In this document: positions 19,622-31,593 of the stretch, piece after piece
Layout: each line of letters starts with the position of its first letter
Position numbering within the stretch: the first letter of the stretch is position 1
Assembly (NCBI GenBank): GCA_018241725.1
Contig: JAFEDI010000130.1
Coordinates: forward strand, 16,363 to 80,362
From: Pseudomonadota bacterium
GTDB lineage: Bacteria; Pseudomonadota; Gammaproteobacteria; Burkholderiales; Rhodocyclaceae
Length of the DNA stretch: 64,000 bases
Reading direction: 5' to 3'
Translations under genes and position numbers: made by a program
Notes under the pieces: generated by a model
Seen by the model: the letters and a program-made list of their open reading frames with translations, nothing else
What the model was told of the DNA's origin: nothing
Database searches by the model: none

Positions 19622-22147
19622 TTACCAGCAGAAAAAATCGTACGAGTGCAGTTCGTTCTGCCCTGCGAAGATCATCCGGTCAAGATACTCGCCAGACATT
19701 TCAAGTCCGTTGGCATCGCACACCTTCTTGATCTCAAGCAAACGAGCACCAAATTTGCTGCCGGTGCCACGAATTTGTGGAAAGATATGCTGCATCATGG
19801 CCCAGTCGAAAGCCGTGAATTCATTTCCGGATGAGCGCATTAAAGCCCCGGCGCGAGCACAATACTGGCGAACCGCCTGAATTTTTCGTTGGCTCAGCGG
19901 AATCTGACGTCCGAATTCGCCGGAAGTATTTTGCATCGCAGATAGGATGCTATCCATTGCTGCCTTTTCATGCGGTTCAAACTCTGGGACGGTTGCGAAA
20001 ACGCCAAAGAGAGCATGCATAGTATCTGCTGAAATCGGTAGGCTCTGGAGCGTTGAGAGATCAATTTCCTGACTGTCGGTAATGTCGTGTGGTTGCATAA
20101 CAATAACCGTCGCCCGATCAAGGACACGTTGACTCAGAGGCTCTGTCGTACCGTCATAGTTAATCGTTGCAAGGAAGCGAAGCGACTCCGGCAAGTGAAG
20201 GACTTTTTTACCAAGGTTGATCTTTCGATCCTTTGGCGTATCCGCCATCCCCATGAATACAGACCAGTAATGCTCAATCGAACTCAGGTTGGCCTCATCA
20301 AGCAGCACATACGACATGGCGCGCTGGCCACTTCCCTCTTCTGAGCAAATAGCGTTCAAATATTCATATAAACCAGTTGATGCAGACTGAAACTGATCAC
20401 TTAGAGGGTTGTGAAAACCAACGATGTCACGGATTGACGTCCATCCACGTGCAACAGGCACAGTATGGAGCCGTGAGCGCAGACCTTGAGCCTCAGAGAA
20501 GAGGGTGCATAATGAAGTCTTCCCGACCCCTGGAAGTCCCGCTAAGAACGTTACAAAGCTCTGCTGCGTAGAAATCAGCAGATTGGCGACGTCATTATTG
20601 GTAAATTGACGCCCAAGCGCATTTAGACGCATCTTGATTGCATCAACTATTGCACGTTGGGCCAGAATCGTATCTTTAGTCTCAATGGGGTGGCAGGGCG
20701 TATTGACCGCCGGCAGCTCAATCTCCTCTGAACCAAATGCTCCATTAATGCTATCAACGTAGGGTCGCATCTGAAGTAACTTCTTTCGCAACTCATTTTG
20801 GTCACGCACCAGTTCTTCCTGGATGTTTGCATGGTCACGGCGGGCATTGACCGCTTCTTCCTTGAAGTATTCTTGAAGAACTTTTAGCCGATCGGTTTCC
20901 TTTTGGATATTAATCAATCCTTCCATTTGATTCAGACTTTTTCGAATCTCTGCCAGGCGCACATTGTTTGCTTCGATCTCTGCGTTACCTTCATTTATCT
21001 GTGCTTGGATTTTTTCTGACACAGTCTTAAGGTAAGCCTGTTGGTCGTTCTCAATGCCTTCGCGTAGCGTCTGTCGCTTAGTCTCGATTTCGTCACCCAG
21101 AGCAACCGATTCTTTTTTTCTGGCCTCAATCTCCTCTCGAAGTAGAGCTATTTCTTCCTGTCGCTTTCGCATTTCATCGGCATGTTCGGATTCGGCCTCC
21201 GATTTTAGTTTTCCGATAAAGCGGGCACGATGCTGCTCGATGTAAGCCTCAATAACCTTCGACCCCATTTCGCTTTTTAAAACACTTTCGAACACCGTGT
21301 TCATCTGGTCAAGTGTTGCAGTGCTAGAGTTGACAATTTCAGTGAACATTTCAAGGCGGCGGCGAGACATTGGTGAATTTCCGTGCCGAGATGCGCTAGC
21401 CATAGATGCCATGGTCGCCCAACTCTTACGATCAATAAGCTTGCCTCCAGAATCACCGGCCAATCCCTTTACGAACTCGATGATTTCTGAATCGGATGCG
21501 TACTCTTCAAAACCAGAGGCGGTAGCAACACGGACGACGTCGCCAAGAATCATCTTTGGGCCCGCAGGCGTATTTACCTGTGTTACATAATGACTGATGT
21601 TGTCATAGGTCGTTCTGTTGATTTGTTTCGTCCTCCCCGCACGCCCTAGGCCACCACCCGTAATAAATTTGAGCTCAATGACAGGGTCGCCGGCATTGGA
21701 GGACTTGTCTGTCCACTCCATGGGGCCAAAGCAATCGCCTTTGGCGTCCTTCACCATGACGTAGGTGGTTGCAGGTAGCATTCTGACGCTAAGGGATTTG
21801 TCATTCCTAGATGGCAACTCTGCTTCAAGCAGATCCAAGTATTCACTAGGCTGCAATTTTTCTGCGAAATTGCCAGACGTTTTGTAGATACATTGACCTG
21901 AGCTTGGTTCTTGTTGCGCGGCCTGAGCCATCAGCTCCACACGAATCTTGAAATATTCCCCATAGCGAAATTTACTATCAATCTCTTCGTAGCGCCCAAT
22001 CACAAAAGCTTGCAATGTTTGGCAAAAATTGTTTTCATTAATCGGAATAAGACTTCCATTTACTTCATCTGCGATTGCACTAATCAATCCAGTGCCAGCT
22101 AAATTTTTTGCCCGTAGTTTGCATGCGATGATTGTTCTGAATTCCAT
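19622..22147 (-). CDS. McrB-like AAA+ ATPase with long coiled coil
   Basis: This 841-aa protein has an N-terminal region of unknown fold (1-300), a long Glu/Lys-rich coiled coil (about 312-460) and a C-terminal AAA+ module. The module shows Walker A GLPGVGKT at 537-544, Walker B VLLDEAN at 614-620, sensor-1 ATIN at 660-663 and an arginine finger in RVLDRA near 674-679. The TINYDGTTEPLSQRVLDRA stretch replaces the MNxxDRS GTPase signature of McrB, so nucleotide preference may differ. With the DUF2357 nuclease it forms a two-gene McrBC-like (coiled-coil nuclease tandem-like) module. A GAGG ribosome site precedes the ATG. Low GC suggests horizontal gain. Confidence 0.85.
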   Translation of the reverse strand: MEFRTIIACKLRAKNLAGTGLISAIADEVNGSLIPINENNFCQTLQAFVIGRYEEIDSKFRYGEYFKIRVELMAQAAQQEPSSGQCIYKTSGNFAEKLQPSEYLDLLEAELPSRNDKSLSVRMLPATTYVMVKDAKGDCFGPMEWTDKSSNAGDPVIELKFITGGGLGRAGRTKQINRTTYDNISHYVTQVNTPAGPKMILGDVVRVATASGFEEYASDSEIIEFVKGLAGDSGGKLIDRKSWATMASMASASRHGNSPMSRRRLEMFTEIVNSSTATLDQMNTVFESVLKSEMGSKVIEAYIEQHRARFIGKLKSEAESEHADEMRKRQEEIALLREEIEARKKESVALGDEIETKRQTLREGIENDQQAYLKTVSEKIQAQINEGNAEIEANNVRLAEIRKSLNQMEGLINIQKETDRLKVLQEYFKEEAVNARRDHANIQEELVRDQNELRKKLLQMRPYVDSINGAFGSEEIELPAVNTPCHPIETKDTILAQRAIVDAIKMRLNALGRQFTNNDVANLLISTQQSFVTFLAGLPGVGKTSLCTLFSEAQGLRSRLHTVPVARGWTSIRDIVGFHNPLSDQFQSASTGLYEYLNAICSEEGSGQRAMSYVLLDEANLSSIEHYWSVFMGMADTPKDRKINLGKKVLHLPESLRFLATINYDGTTEPLSQRVLDRATVIVMQPHDITDSQEIDLSTLQSLPISADTMHALFGVFATVPEFEPHEKAAMDSILSAMQNTSGEFGRQIPLSQRKIQAVRQYCARAGALMRSSGNEFTAFDWAMMQHIFPQIRGTGSKFGARLLEIKKVCDANGLEMSGEYLDRMIFAGQNELHSYDFFCW

Positions 22148-22677
22148 ATAGCCCTCGTTTCTATAGTTCCCTATTGATTCGTGTTTTGTCTTTTATATTG
22201 CATACTGCGCAGTTATTTTAGGAGGCTGTTTTATAAGCCTGCCAAATGGTGCGCCTGAGGTGTCGTTGATTTGCTCTTGCCAAACTGCTCAGCCAGGCGC
22301 CCCGGTTTTCAATCAACTATTCTGCTGATTGGAGTGGCGGATGTTGACAGCTCTAGACAAGAGAATGTTGGAGGCCTTTTGGCGGAGGGGTTTCTTGTCT
22401 TCTTGGTCGTAATCCCACTTTTGCCAAGTAGAAACCAGTAACATTTGTAGCAAAGAGGTGCGAGCGCCTTGAACCTTCTAAAGGCTGTAGTGCAAAGACG
22501 AGAAGCGGGATTTTCATTGCGTCAGGTTATGGCGTAGTGATGTAGACAGATATCGCACGACTACCGACGGATTCGCTACGGAACAGTTCACATTTTTTAG
22601 ATTTAACAGACGAGGTGGAGAGTTTTGTGTTCGTCATCCCTCGCCCCAGGCTTCCCCTGCCCAGGACACACCCCTCC
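22148..22677. other. AT-rich intergenic stretch, nothing recognised
   Basis: About 530 nt upstream of the McrB-like gene. It must hold that operon's promoter on the minus strand, but I see no convincing -35/-10 pair, operator, tRNA or attachment site. It leads into the 21-nt repeat array. Confidence 0.5.
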
Positions 22678-22919
22678 GACTGGAGCATTTGCTCTCCAGC
22701 CTTGAACTTACTGGGCTCCGATTTAACTGTTCGCCCCTCGGATTTAAACTTTTTCTCCGCCAACCTGAGCTCACTCCCCTCAGACTTGAACCATCGAAGC
22801 CGCGACTTGAGCCAGCTCCCCCCGGAGCGAAACCACCTCAAGTCCAAGCGGAGCCAGCTTCCCTCAAACTTGAACCCACTTCCCTCCGAGCGAAGCTCGT
22901 CAAGCCAAAAGCCCACCCG
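22678..22919. repeat. 21-nt imperfect tandem repeat, about 11 units in strict phase
   Basis: Units starting at 22678, 22699, 22720, 22741, 22762, 22783, 22804, 22825, 22846, 22867 and 22888 resemble GACTTGAACC followed by about eleven variable bases, often CNNCTCCCCTC. Spacing is exactly 21 nt throughout, with substitutions but no indels. Both strands are open: plus reads heptapeptides like LPSDLNx (possible frame 22615-22971) and minus reads KSEGSxL/F (possible frame 22527-23015). The last units overlap the 3' end of the AraC gene. Phase conservation hints at heptapeptide coding, but I could not decide the strand. Confidence 0.8.
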
Positions 22920-23976
22920 GTTCAACGAAATCTTGACCCCGCTTCCCCCGCCCCCGAAACGCCTGCGGTGAAAGCCCAGTCCACCCCTTGAACGCACGGG
23001 AAAAGCTCTTCTCATTGCTGAACCCGATCAACACCGAGATCTGTTTGATCGACCGCGAGCTGCGATCGAGGAGCTCGATCGCTTGGTCGCGGCGGGTTTC
23101 GTCTTTGAGTTGTTGCAGGGAGGCGCCTTCGTCTTGCAGTTGGCGGTGCAGGGTGCGCACGGAGATGTGCAGGTGGCCGGCGACCTGATCGGCGGTGGCG
23201 CTGTGCTTGCCGGGGCTTTGCAGGAACTGGCGGACGCCCTGGACGAGGAGGCGGTCGCGGCGGTATTGCAGCACGGTCAGCGGCAGGGCGCGGTGGAGCA
23301 TGTCGCGCAGGGCTTGTTCGTCGCGGCGGATGGGCAGGGCCAGGTAGCGGGGTTCGAAGCGGATTGAGGCTTGTTGTGCGTCGAAGCGCACCGGGCCGGG
23401 GAAGAGGAGTTCGTAGGCGTCCGCGTGGGGCGGGGCGGGGAAGGGGAAGGTGCTTTCCTGCAGCGGGATGCGCGAGTCGATGGCCCAGCAGGCGTAGCCG
23501 AGCACGTAGCGCAGCAGGGTGACGAGGCAGAACTCGTGCATGGGGCCGAGGTCGCGCTGGGGCGTGATGCTCAGGCGGGCCGAGGTGGGTGTTATCTCCA
23601 GTTCCAGCGCGATGTCGTCGGTGAGCAGGCGGTGGTGGCGGCACCAGCGCTTGAGGGCGACGCCCAGGTCGGGCGAGGTGATCGACGCGCGGCACAGCAT
23701 GCCGTAGCTGCCCCACGGCAGGCGGCGGGAGAACCAGCCCAAGGCTTCGTCGTCGAGTTCCTGCATCGCGTGGCCGGAAATGACCTCCATCTGGGCGGCG
23801 GTGACGCGGGCAGCGGGGTCGTCGAGCAGGCGCGGATCGATCTCCGCGCGGGCCAGCGCGCCGGCCGGGTCGCGGCCGTAACGGTGGTAGGCGAGCACGA
23901 TGGCGCGGATGAAGGCAATCGGCGTGGCGGCGCGGCCGCTGTTGAGGGAGGCGGGCAGGGCGATCTTGGCGGGCAT
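22900..23976 (-). CDS. AraC-family transcriptional regulator (OruR-like)
   Basis: This 358-aa protein has an N-terminal ligand-sensing domain (about 20-215) of the type seen in OruR/ArgR-like AraC regulators. The C-terminal AraC HTH pair follows (about 245-340; [20 protein letters not shown] and [20 protein letters not shown]). I chose the ATG at 23976; the longer upstream frame runs into the ivd gene. It is divergent from the leucine-degradation operon with 147 nt between them, so it is the likely local activator or repressor, in place of the MerR-type LiuR used elsewhere. Its 3' end runs into the 21-nt repeat array. Confidence 0.88.
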   Translation of the reverse strand: MPAKIALPASLNSGRAATPIAFIRAIVLAYHRYGRDPAGALARAEIDPRLLDDPAARVTAAQMEVISGHAMQELDDEALGWFSRRLPWGSYGMLCRASITSPDLGVALKRWCRHHRLLTDDIALELEITPTSARLSITPQRDLGPMHEFCLVTLLRYVLGYACWAIDSRIPLQESTFPFPAPPHADAYELLFPGPVRFDAQQASIRFEPRYLALPIRRDEQALRDMLHRALPLTVLQYRRDRLLVQGVRQFLQSPGKHSATADQVAGHLHISVRTLHRQLQDEGASLQQLKDETRRDQAIELLDRSSRSIKQISVLIGFSNEKSFSRAFKGWTGLSPQAFRGRGKRGQDFVEPGGLLA

Positions 23977-24123
23977 GGGCGGATTCTCATTGCCGGTGGC
24001 ACGATTTGCAACCTCGATGGCGCCTGCGGCTCCGCGTTCCGGCGTACGCTGGCGAGCATTCGGCATAGGCGCTGCAAGTGCGCGCCGTGCCGCCAGACAA
24101 CGATCAGTGGAGGAGACCCGCCC

Positions 24124-25296
24124 ATGAACATCCCCAGCCTCAACTTCCATCTCGGCGAAACCATCGAAGCCCTGCGCGACACCGTGCAGGCCTTTGCGGC
24201 CAAGGAGATCGCCCCGCGCGCCGCGGACGTGGACCGGGACAACCTCTTTCCTGCCGACCTGTGGAAGAAGCTCGGCGACCTGGGCCTGCACGGCATGACG
24301 GCGCCGGAGGAATACGGCGGCACCAACATGGGCTACCTGGCCCACATCATCGCGCTGGAGGAGGTGTCCCGCGCGTCGGCATCGGTGGGCCTGTCCTACG
24401 GCGCGCATTCCAACCTGTGCATCAACCAGATCCGCCGCAACGGCACCGAAGCGCAGAAGCAGAAATACCTGCCCAAGCTGATCTCCGGTGACCACGTGGG
24501 CGCGCTGGCGATGAGCGAGCCGAACGCCGGCTCCGACGTGGTGAGCATGAAGCTGCGCGCCGACAGGAAGGGCGACCGCTTCGTCCTCAACGGCTCCAAG
24601 ATGTGGATCACCAACGGCGGCGACGCCGACACGCTGGTGGTGTATGCCAAGACCGACATCGAAGCCGGCGCGAAGGGCATGACCGCCTTCATCGTCGAGA
24701 AGGGCATGAAGGGCTTCAGCCACGGCACCCACCTGGACAAGCTGGGCATGCGCGGCTCCAACACCTTCCCGCTGTTCTTCGACGACGTGGAAGTGCCGGA
24801 AGAAAACGTGCTCGGCGGCGTGGGCAACGGCGCCAAGGTGCTGATGAGCGGCCTCGACTACGAGCGTGCGGTGCTGTGCGGCGGCCCGCTGGGGATCATG
24901 GCGGCCTGTATGGACGAAGTGGTGCCCTACCTGCACGAGCGCAAGCAGTTCGGCCAGAGCATCGGCGAGTTCCAGCTGATGCAGGGCAAGCTGGCCGACA
25001 TGTACTCCACCTGGATGGCGACCCGTGCCTACGTGTATGCGGTGGGCCAGGCCTGCGACAAGGCCGACCACGCCCGCACGCTGCGCAAGGACGCCGCCGG
25101 CGCGATCCTGTATTCCGCCGAAAAGGCCACCTGGATGGCCGGCGAGGCGATCCAGACCCTCGGCGGTGTCGGCTACACCAACGAATACGCCACCGGCCGC
25201 CTGTGGCGCGACGCCAAGCTGTACGAGATCGGCGCCGGCACCAGCGAAATCCGCCGCATGCTGATCGGCCGCGAACTGTTCGCCGAAACGGCCTGA
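24124..25296 (+). CDS. ivd: Isovaleryl-CoA dehydrogenase
   Basis: This 390-aa FAD-dependent acyl-CoA dehydrogenase oxidises isovaleryl-CoA to 3-methylcrotonyl-CoA in leucine breakdown. The catalytic Glu lies in [14 protein letters not shown], the IVD position. [17 protein letters not shown] lacks Glu at the medium-chain dehydrogenase position, as expected for [11 protein letters not shown] and GGVGYTNEY complete the family signature. A GGAGGAG ribosome site precedes the ATG. It is the first gene of a six-gene leucine/isovalerate operon divergent from the AraC regulator. Confidence 0.95.
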   Translation: MNIPSLNFHLGETIEALRDTVQAFAAKEIAPRAADVDRDNLFPADLWKKLGDLGLHGMTAPEEYGGTNMGYLAHIIALEEVSRASASVGLSYGAHSNLCINQIRRNGTEAQKQKYLPKLISGDHVGALAMSEPNAGSDVVSMKLRADRKGDRFVLNGSKMWITNGGDADTLVVYAKTDIEAGAKGMTAFIVEKGMKGFSHGTHLDKLGMRGSNTFPLFFDDVEVPEENVLGGVGNGAKVLMSGLDYERAVLCGGPLGIMAACMDEVVPYLHERKQFGQSIGEFQLMQGKLADMYSTWMATRAYVYAVGQACDKADHARTLRKDAAGAILYSAEKATWMAGEAIQTLGGVGYTNEYATGRLWRDAKLYEIGAGTSEIRRMLIGRELFAETA

Positions 25297-25310
25297 GCGG
25301 AGTAGCTGCG

Positions 25311-26918
<1,608 letters not shown>

Positions 26919-26929
26919 GGGGGCACCAC

Positions 26930-27721
26930 ATGTACGAGACGCTGGAAATCCTCCACGACGGCCCTGTCGCGACGATCTGGATGAACCGCCCGGAAGTGCA
27001 CAACGCCTTCAACGAGCAACTCATCTTTGAGCTCACCGCCGCCTGCCAGGCCCTCGACGCGGACGGCAGCGTGCGCGTGGTGGTGCTCGCCGGGCGCGGC
27101 AAGAGCTTCTCGGCGGGCGCCGACCTCAACTGGATGAAGCGCGCCGGCGCGGCGACCGTCGACGAGAACCTCGCCGACGCCCGCAAGCTGGCCGGCATGC
27201 TGCGGGTGCTGGCCGAGCTGCGCAAACCCACGCTGGCCCGCGTGCATGGCGCGGCCCTCGGCGGTGGCATGGGGCTGGCTGCGGCCTGCGACATCTGCGT
27301 GGCCGGCGAAGGCGCGGTGTTCGCCACGTCCGAAGTGAAGTTCGGGATCATCCCGTCGGCCATCAGCCCCTACGTGCTGCGCGCCATCGGTGCGCGCCAG
27401 GCTTACCGCTATTTCCAGAGCGCCGAGCGCATCTCCGCGACACGGGCTTATGAACTGGGCCTTGCCCACGAGGCGGTGCCGGCCGATGGGCTGGACGCCA
27501 AGGTCGGCGAGATCGTCACCGCGCTGCTGCAGGGCGGCCCGCTGTCCCAGGGCGCGGCCAAAGAGTTGATCCGCGCGGTGGCCGACAAGCCCGTCGATGA
27601 CGAACTGGTCGAAGACACCGCCCGCCGCATCGCCAGCCTGCGCGCCACGCCGGAAGCCCGCGAAGGCCTCGCCGCCTTCCTCGACAAGCGCCCGGCGGCG
27701 TGGATCGCGGACACACAATAA
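26930..27721 (+). CDS. Enoyl-CoA hydratase, probable methylglutaconyl-CoA hydratase
   Basis: This 263-aa crotonase-family enzyme has an oxyanion-hole region with GRGKSFSAGADLNWM and HGAALGGGMGLAAACDICV, plus FGIIPSAISPYVL. Position between mccB and mccA is the standard place for LiuC/GnyH, which hydrates 3-methylglutaconyl-CoA to HMG-CoA. The crotonase fold alone does not fix the substrate; operon context does. Confidence 0.9.
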   Translation: MYETLEILHDGPVATIWMNRPEVHNAFNEQLIFELTAACQALDADGSVRVVVLAGRGKSFSAGADLNWMKRAGAATVDENLADARKLAGMLRVLAELRKPTLARVHGAALGGGMGLAAACDICVAGEGAVFATSEVKFGIIPSAISPYVLRAIGARQAYRYFQSAERISATRAYELGLAHEAVPADGLDAKVGEIVTALLQGGPLSQGAAKELIRAVADKPVDDELVEDTARRIASLRATPEAREGLAAFLDKRPAAWIADTQ

Positions 27722-27734
27722 GAAGGGAGACAGC

Positions 27735-29738
27735 ATGTTCAACAAGATTCTCATCGCCAATCGCGGAGAGATAGCCTGTCGCGTCATCAAGACGGCGCGG
27801 CGGCTCGGCATCAAGACGGTGGCGGTGTATTCCGAGGCGGATGCCGGCGCGCGCCATGTGCGCCTGGCCGACGAGGCGGTGCTGATCGGGCCGGCGGCGG
27901 CGCGGGAGAGCTACCTGGTCATCGAACGGATCATCGAGGCGGCGGAGCAGACCGGCGCCCAGGCGATCCATCCGGGCTACGGTTTCCTGTCGGAGAACGA
28001 GGACTTCTGCCATGCCTGTGATGAAGCGGGCATCGTCTTCATCGGGCCGCCGGTGTCGGCGATCCGTGCGATGGGTTCCAAGTCGGAAGCCAAGAAGCTG
28101 ATGGAAAAGGCCCAGGTGCCGCTGACCCCCGGCTACCACGGCGACCACCAGGAGCCGGGTTTCCTCAACGTTCAGGCGGATGCCATCGGTTACCCGGTGC
28201 TGATCAAGGCCGCGGCCGGCGGCGGCGGCAAGGGCATGCGGCTGGTGGAGCGCAGCGAGGACTTCCTCGACGCGCTGGCGTCCTGCAAGCGCGAGGCGGC
28301 GTCCAGCTTCGGCAGCGACCATGTGCTGGTCGAGAAATACCTGACCCGGCCGCGCCACATCGAGATCCAGGTCTTCGGCGATACGCTCGGCAATTACGTC
28401 TATCTGTTCGAGCGGGATTGTTCCGTGCAGCGCCGCCACCAGAAGGTGCTCGAAGAAGCGCCGGCGCCGGGCATGCCGCCGGAGCGCCGCGCGGCGATGG
28501 GCAAGGCTGCCGTGGATGCGGCGCGGGCGGTCGGTTACGTGGGCGCTGGCACCGTCGAGTTCATCGCGAACCAGGACGGTACGTTCTACTTCATGGAGAT
28601 GAACACCCGCCTGCAGGTGGAGCATCCGGTGACCGAGATGATCACCGGCCTCGATCTGGTGGAGTGGCAGCTCCGCGTGGCGGCCGGCGAGCCTCTGCCG
28701 CTGGCCCAGGAGCAACTGGCGATCAACGGCCATGCGCTGGAGGCGCGCATCTACGCGGAAGATCCGGCCAAGGGCTTCCTGCCCTCCACCGGCAAGCTGC
28801 TGCACCTGGCGCCGCCGGAAGAGGGCATGCATGTGCGGGTGGATACCGGCGTGGAGGAGGGGGACGAGATCTCGCCCTTCTACGATCCGATGATCGCCAA
28901 GCTGATTGTCTGGGATGTAAACCGCGACCGGGCCCTGGCGCGAATGCTGCAGGCGCTGGCCGAGTACCGCGTGGTCGGTGTCGCCAACAACATCGAGTTC
29001 CTGTCCCGCCTGACGGCCTGCCCGGCTTTCGCCAATGCGGATCTGGACACCGGGCTGATCGAGCGCGAGAAGGATTACCTCTTCCCGGAGCAGCAACAAC
29101 CGACCCGCGAAGCTTGGCTGGCCGTGGCGCTGGCCGAGCTGCTGCGCGAACGCCAGCGTGCCGCCGCGATGGCGGCGCGGCATCCCGAACCGGCCTCGCC
29201 GTGGCACCAGCGCGACGGCTGGCGCATGAACGCCCCGGCGGCACGCAACCTGATGTTCCGCTTTGGCGAAGTGCAGAAGACCCTGCGCGTGGCGGCCCAT
29301 GGCGACAGCTTCGACATCACCCTGGACGAGGTGACGAGCACGGTGAGCGGCAGCCTCAACCCCCGCGGCCTGCTGCGGGCCGAGTTCGACGGCCTGCGCA
29401 CCACCGCGACGGTGGTGGTGGCCGGCGAGCGGCGCCATGTCTTCGGGCACGGCCACACCTGGCAGTTCGCCGCGGTGGACCCGTTGCACCACAGCGGCGA
29501 AGGCGGCGGTGCCGAAGGCGGTCTGCTGGCGCCAATGCCCGGCAAGGTCATCGCGCTGCTGGCCGAGGCCGGCGCGACGGTGGCCAAGGGCGCGCCGCTG
29601 CTGATCCTCGAGGCGATGAAGATGGAGCACACCATCACCGCGCCGTCCGCCGGCCTCGTCAAGGCCTTCCGCTTCGCCGTCGGCGACCAGGTGGGCGACG
29701 GCGCCGAGCTGGTGGAGTTCGAGGCGGCCGCCGAGTAA
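27735..29738 (+). CDS. mccA: 3-methylcrotonyl-CoA carboxylase alpha (biotin carboxylase) subunit
   Basis: This 667-aa biotin-dependent subunit has a biotin carboxylase domain (1-450; ILIANRGEIACRV, ATP-grasp loop AAGGGGKGMR, MNTRLQVEHPVTE). A linker BT domain follows, then a C-terminal biotinyl domain with EAMKMEHT, whose Lys carries biotin. It uses ATP and bicarbonate to charge biotin for MccB. It lies 13 nt after the hydratase gene with a GGGAGA ribosome site. Confidence 0.96.
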   Translation: MFNKILIANRGEIACRVIKTARRLGIKTVAVYSEADAGARHVRLADEAVLIGPAAARESYLVIERIIEAAEQTGAQAIHPGYGFLSENEDFCHACDEAGIVFIGPPVSAIRAMGSKSEAKKLMEKAQVPLTPGYHGDHQEPGFLNVQADAIGYPVLIKAAAGGGGKGMRLVERSEDFLDALASCKREAASSFGSDHVLVEKYLTRPRHIEIQVFGDTLGNYVYLFERDCSVQRRHQKVLEEAPAPGMPPERRAAMGKAAVDAARAVGYVGAGTVEFIANQDGTFYFMEMNTRLQVEHPVTEMITGLDLVEWQLRVAAGEPLPLAQEQLAINGHALEARIYAEDPAKGFLPSTGKLLHLAPPEEGMHVRVDTGVEEGDEISPFYDPMIAKLIVWDVNRDRALARMLQALAEYRVVGVANNIEFLSRLTACPAFANADLDTGLIEREKDYLFPEQQQPTREAWLAVALAELLRERQRAAAMAARHPEPASPWHQRDGWRMNAPAARNLMFRFGEVQKTLRVAAHGDSFDITLDEVTSTVSGSLNPRGLLRAEFDGLRTTATVVVAGERRHVFGHGHTWQFAAVDPLHHSGEGGGAEGGLLAPMPGKVIALLAEAGATVAKGAPLLILEAMKMEHTITAPSAGLVKAFRFAVGDQVGDGAELVEFEAAAE

Positions 29739-29888
29739 GGCAATCCGGCGCGGGGCGACGTCGTTTGCCCCCGCCTGCTGGGCGTCATCCCCTGGGGCGC
29801 GTTCCTGCGCCCCGAACGGTTCCAATCCGCCAGCCCGCACAGACGGGAGCGGACCGCAGCAATCCACAACCAAGATGTGAGGAGACCC

Positions 29889-31577
29889 ATGAACGCGCTG
29901 AGCTACGTCCACGGAGCATCGAACAAACCCCTGATCGGCCAGACGATTGGCCACCATTTCGACGCCGCCTGCGCACAGCACGCGGAGCGGGAGGCGCTGG
30001 TGGTGCGCCACCAGAACGTGCGCCTCAGTTATGCGGCGCTGCGCCTGAAGGTCGATGCGCTGGCCTGCGGCCTGCGTCGCCTGGGCCTGCAACCGGGGGA
30101 GCGGATCGGAATCTGGTCCCAGAACAACATGGAATGGGCCCTGACCCAGTTCGCCACCGCCAAGGCCGGCCTGGTGCTGGTGAACATCAACCCGGCCTAC
30201 CGGCGCAGCGAGCTGGAATACGCGCTGAACAAGGTCGGCTGCCGCGCGCTGATCCTGTCGCCGTCCTTCAAGAGCAGCGACTACCTGGAGATGCTGGCCG
30301 ACCTGGCGCCAGAGCTGGGCCATTGCGAACCGGGCCTGCTGCGCGCCCACAAGCTGCCCAGCCTGGAGATCGTCATCCGCCTGGGCTCCGGGCACACGCC
30401 GGGCATGCTGAACTTCGACAGCCTGTGCACACCGCCGAGCCGCGACGAGCTGGCGGAGCTGGAGGAACTGGGCGAGCGCCTGCAGTTCGACGACCCGATC
30501 AACATCCAGTTCACGTCGGGCACCACCGGCAATCCGAAGGGCGCCACGCTGTCCCACCACAACATCCTCAACAACGGCTATTTCGTCGGTGAGGCGATCC
30601 GTCTGCAGCCGGGCGACCGGGTGTGCATCCCGGTGCCGCTGTACCACTGCTTCGGCATGGTGATGGGCAACCTGGGCTGCCTGACCCACGGCGCGACGAT
30701 GGTCTATCCGGCCGAGGCCTTCGAGCCGCTGGCGGTACTGCAGACGCTGGCGGAGGAGAAATGCACCGCCAGCTACGGTGTGCCGACGATGTTCATCGCC
30801 CAGCTCGACCACCCGGAGTTTGCGCGCTTCGACCTGTCCAGCCTGCGCACCGGCATCATGGCCGGCAGCCCGTGCCCCATCGAGGTGATGAAGCGGGTCA
30901 TCGACAAGATGCACATGAGCCAGGTGACCATCGCCTACGGAATGACCGAGACCTCGCCGGTCAGCTTCCAGAGCGCCACCGACGACAGCATCGAGCGGCG
31001 GGTGTCTACCGTCGGCCGCGTGCAGCCCCATTGCGAGGTGAAGATCGTCGACAGCGACGGCCGCATCGTGCCGCGCGGCACGCCCGGCGAGCTATGTACC
31101 CGTGGCTACTCGGTGATGCTCGGCTACTGGGGCGACGAGGCGAAGAGCGCCGAGGCCATCGACAAGGCCGGCTGGATGCACACCGGCGACATCGCGACGC
31201 TGGACGAGGAGGGCTTCTGCAACATCGTCGGCCGCAGCAAGGACATGGTGATCCGCGGCGGCGAGAACATCTACCCGCGGGAGATCGAGGAGTTCCTGTA
31301 CCGCCACCCGAAGGTGTTGGACGTGCAGGTGGTCGGCGTGCCGGACAAGAAGTACGGCGAGGAGCTGTGCGCGTGGATCATCGTGCGGGAAGGCGAGCGC
31401 CTGACGGAGGACGAGGTGCGTGCCTTCTGCCAGGGGCAGATCGCCCATTACAAGATCCCGCGCTACATCTGCTTCGTGGACAGTTTTCCGATGACGGTGA
31501 CCGGAAAGATCCAGAAATTCCAGATCCGCGAGAAAATGAAGCAGACCCTCGGCCTCGACGAGGCCGCGACAGCCTGA
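29889..31577 (+). CDS. AMP-binding acyl-CoA synthetase of the leucine/isovalerate operon
   Basis: This 562-aa ANL-superfamily ligase carries the P-loop [17 protein letters not shown], the YGMTETSP A5 motif, the [13 protein letters not shown]7 hinge region and a C-terminal [13 protein letters not shown] with the catalytic Lys. It activates a carboxylic acid to acyl-CoA through an acyl-AMP. In this operon the likely substrates are isovalerate, 3-methylcrotonate or medium-chain acids, allowing free branched acids to enter the pathway. A 150-nt gap precedes it, which could hold an internal promoter. Specificity is inferred. Confidence 0.9.
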   Translation: MNALSYVHGASNKPLIGQTIGHHFDAACAQHAEREALVVRHQNVRLSYAALRLKVDALACGLRRLGLQPGERIGIWSQNNMEWALTQFATAKAGLVLVNINPAYRRSELEYALNKVGCRALILSPSFKSSDYLEMLADLAPELGHCEPGLLRAHKLPSLEIVIRLGSGHTPGMLNFDSLCTPPSRDELAELEELGERLQFDDPINIQFTSGTTGNPKGATLSHHNILNNGYFVGEAIRLQPGDRVCIPVPLYHCFGMVMGNLGCLTHGATMVYPAEAFEPLAVLQTLAEEKCTASYGVPTMFIAQLDHPEFARFDLSSLRTGIMAGSPCPIEVMKRVIDKMHMSQVTIAYGMTETSPVSFQSATDDSIERRVSTVGRVQPHCEVKIVDSDGRIVPRGTPGELCTRGYSVMLGYWGDEAKSAEAIDKAGWMHTGDIATLDEEGFCNIVGRSKDMVIRGGENIYPREIEEFLYRHPKVLDVQVVGVPDKKYGEELCAWIIVREGERLTEDEVRAFCQGQIAHYKIPRYICFVDSFPMTVTGKIQKFQIREKMKQTLGLDEAATA

Positions 31578-31593
31578 TTGAAGAAAGGAAGCC

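Noticed and set aside
22678-22919. CRISPR array
   Set aside because: The repeat is contiguous with a 21-nt period and has no unique spacers, and no cas genes are near.
27516-31031. Very long open frame (over 1100 codons) on the minus strand opposite the leucine operon
   Set aside because: It is a GC-rich codon-position shadow of mccA, the ligase and neighbours, with no domain pattern. The same applies to long frames opposite fdsA/fdsB (38257-40326), groEL (8236-9894) and the CheA-like gene (40965-43562).
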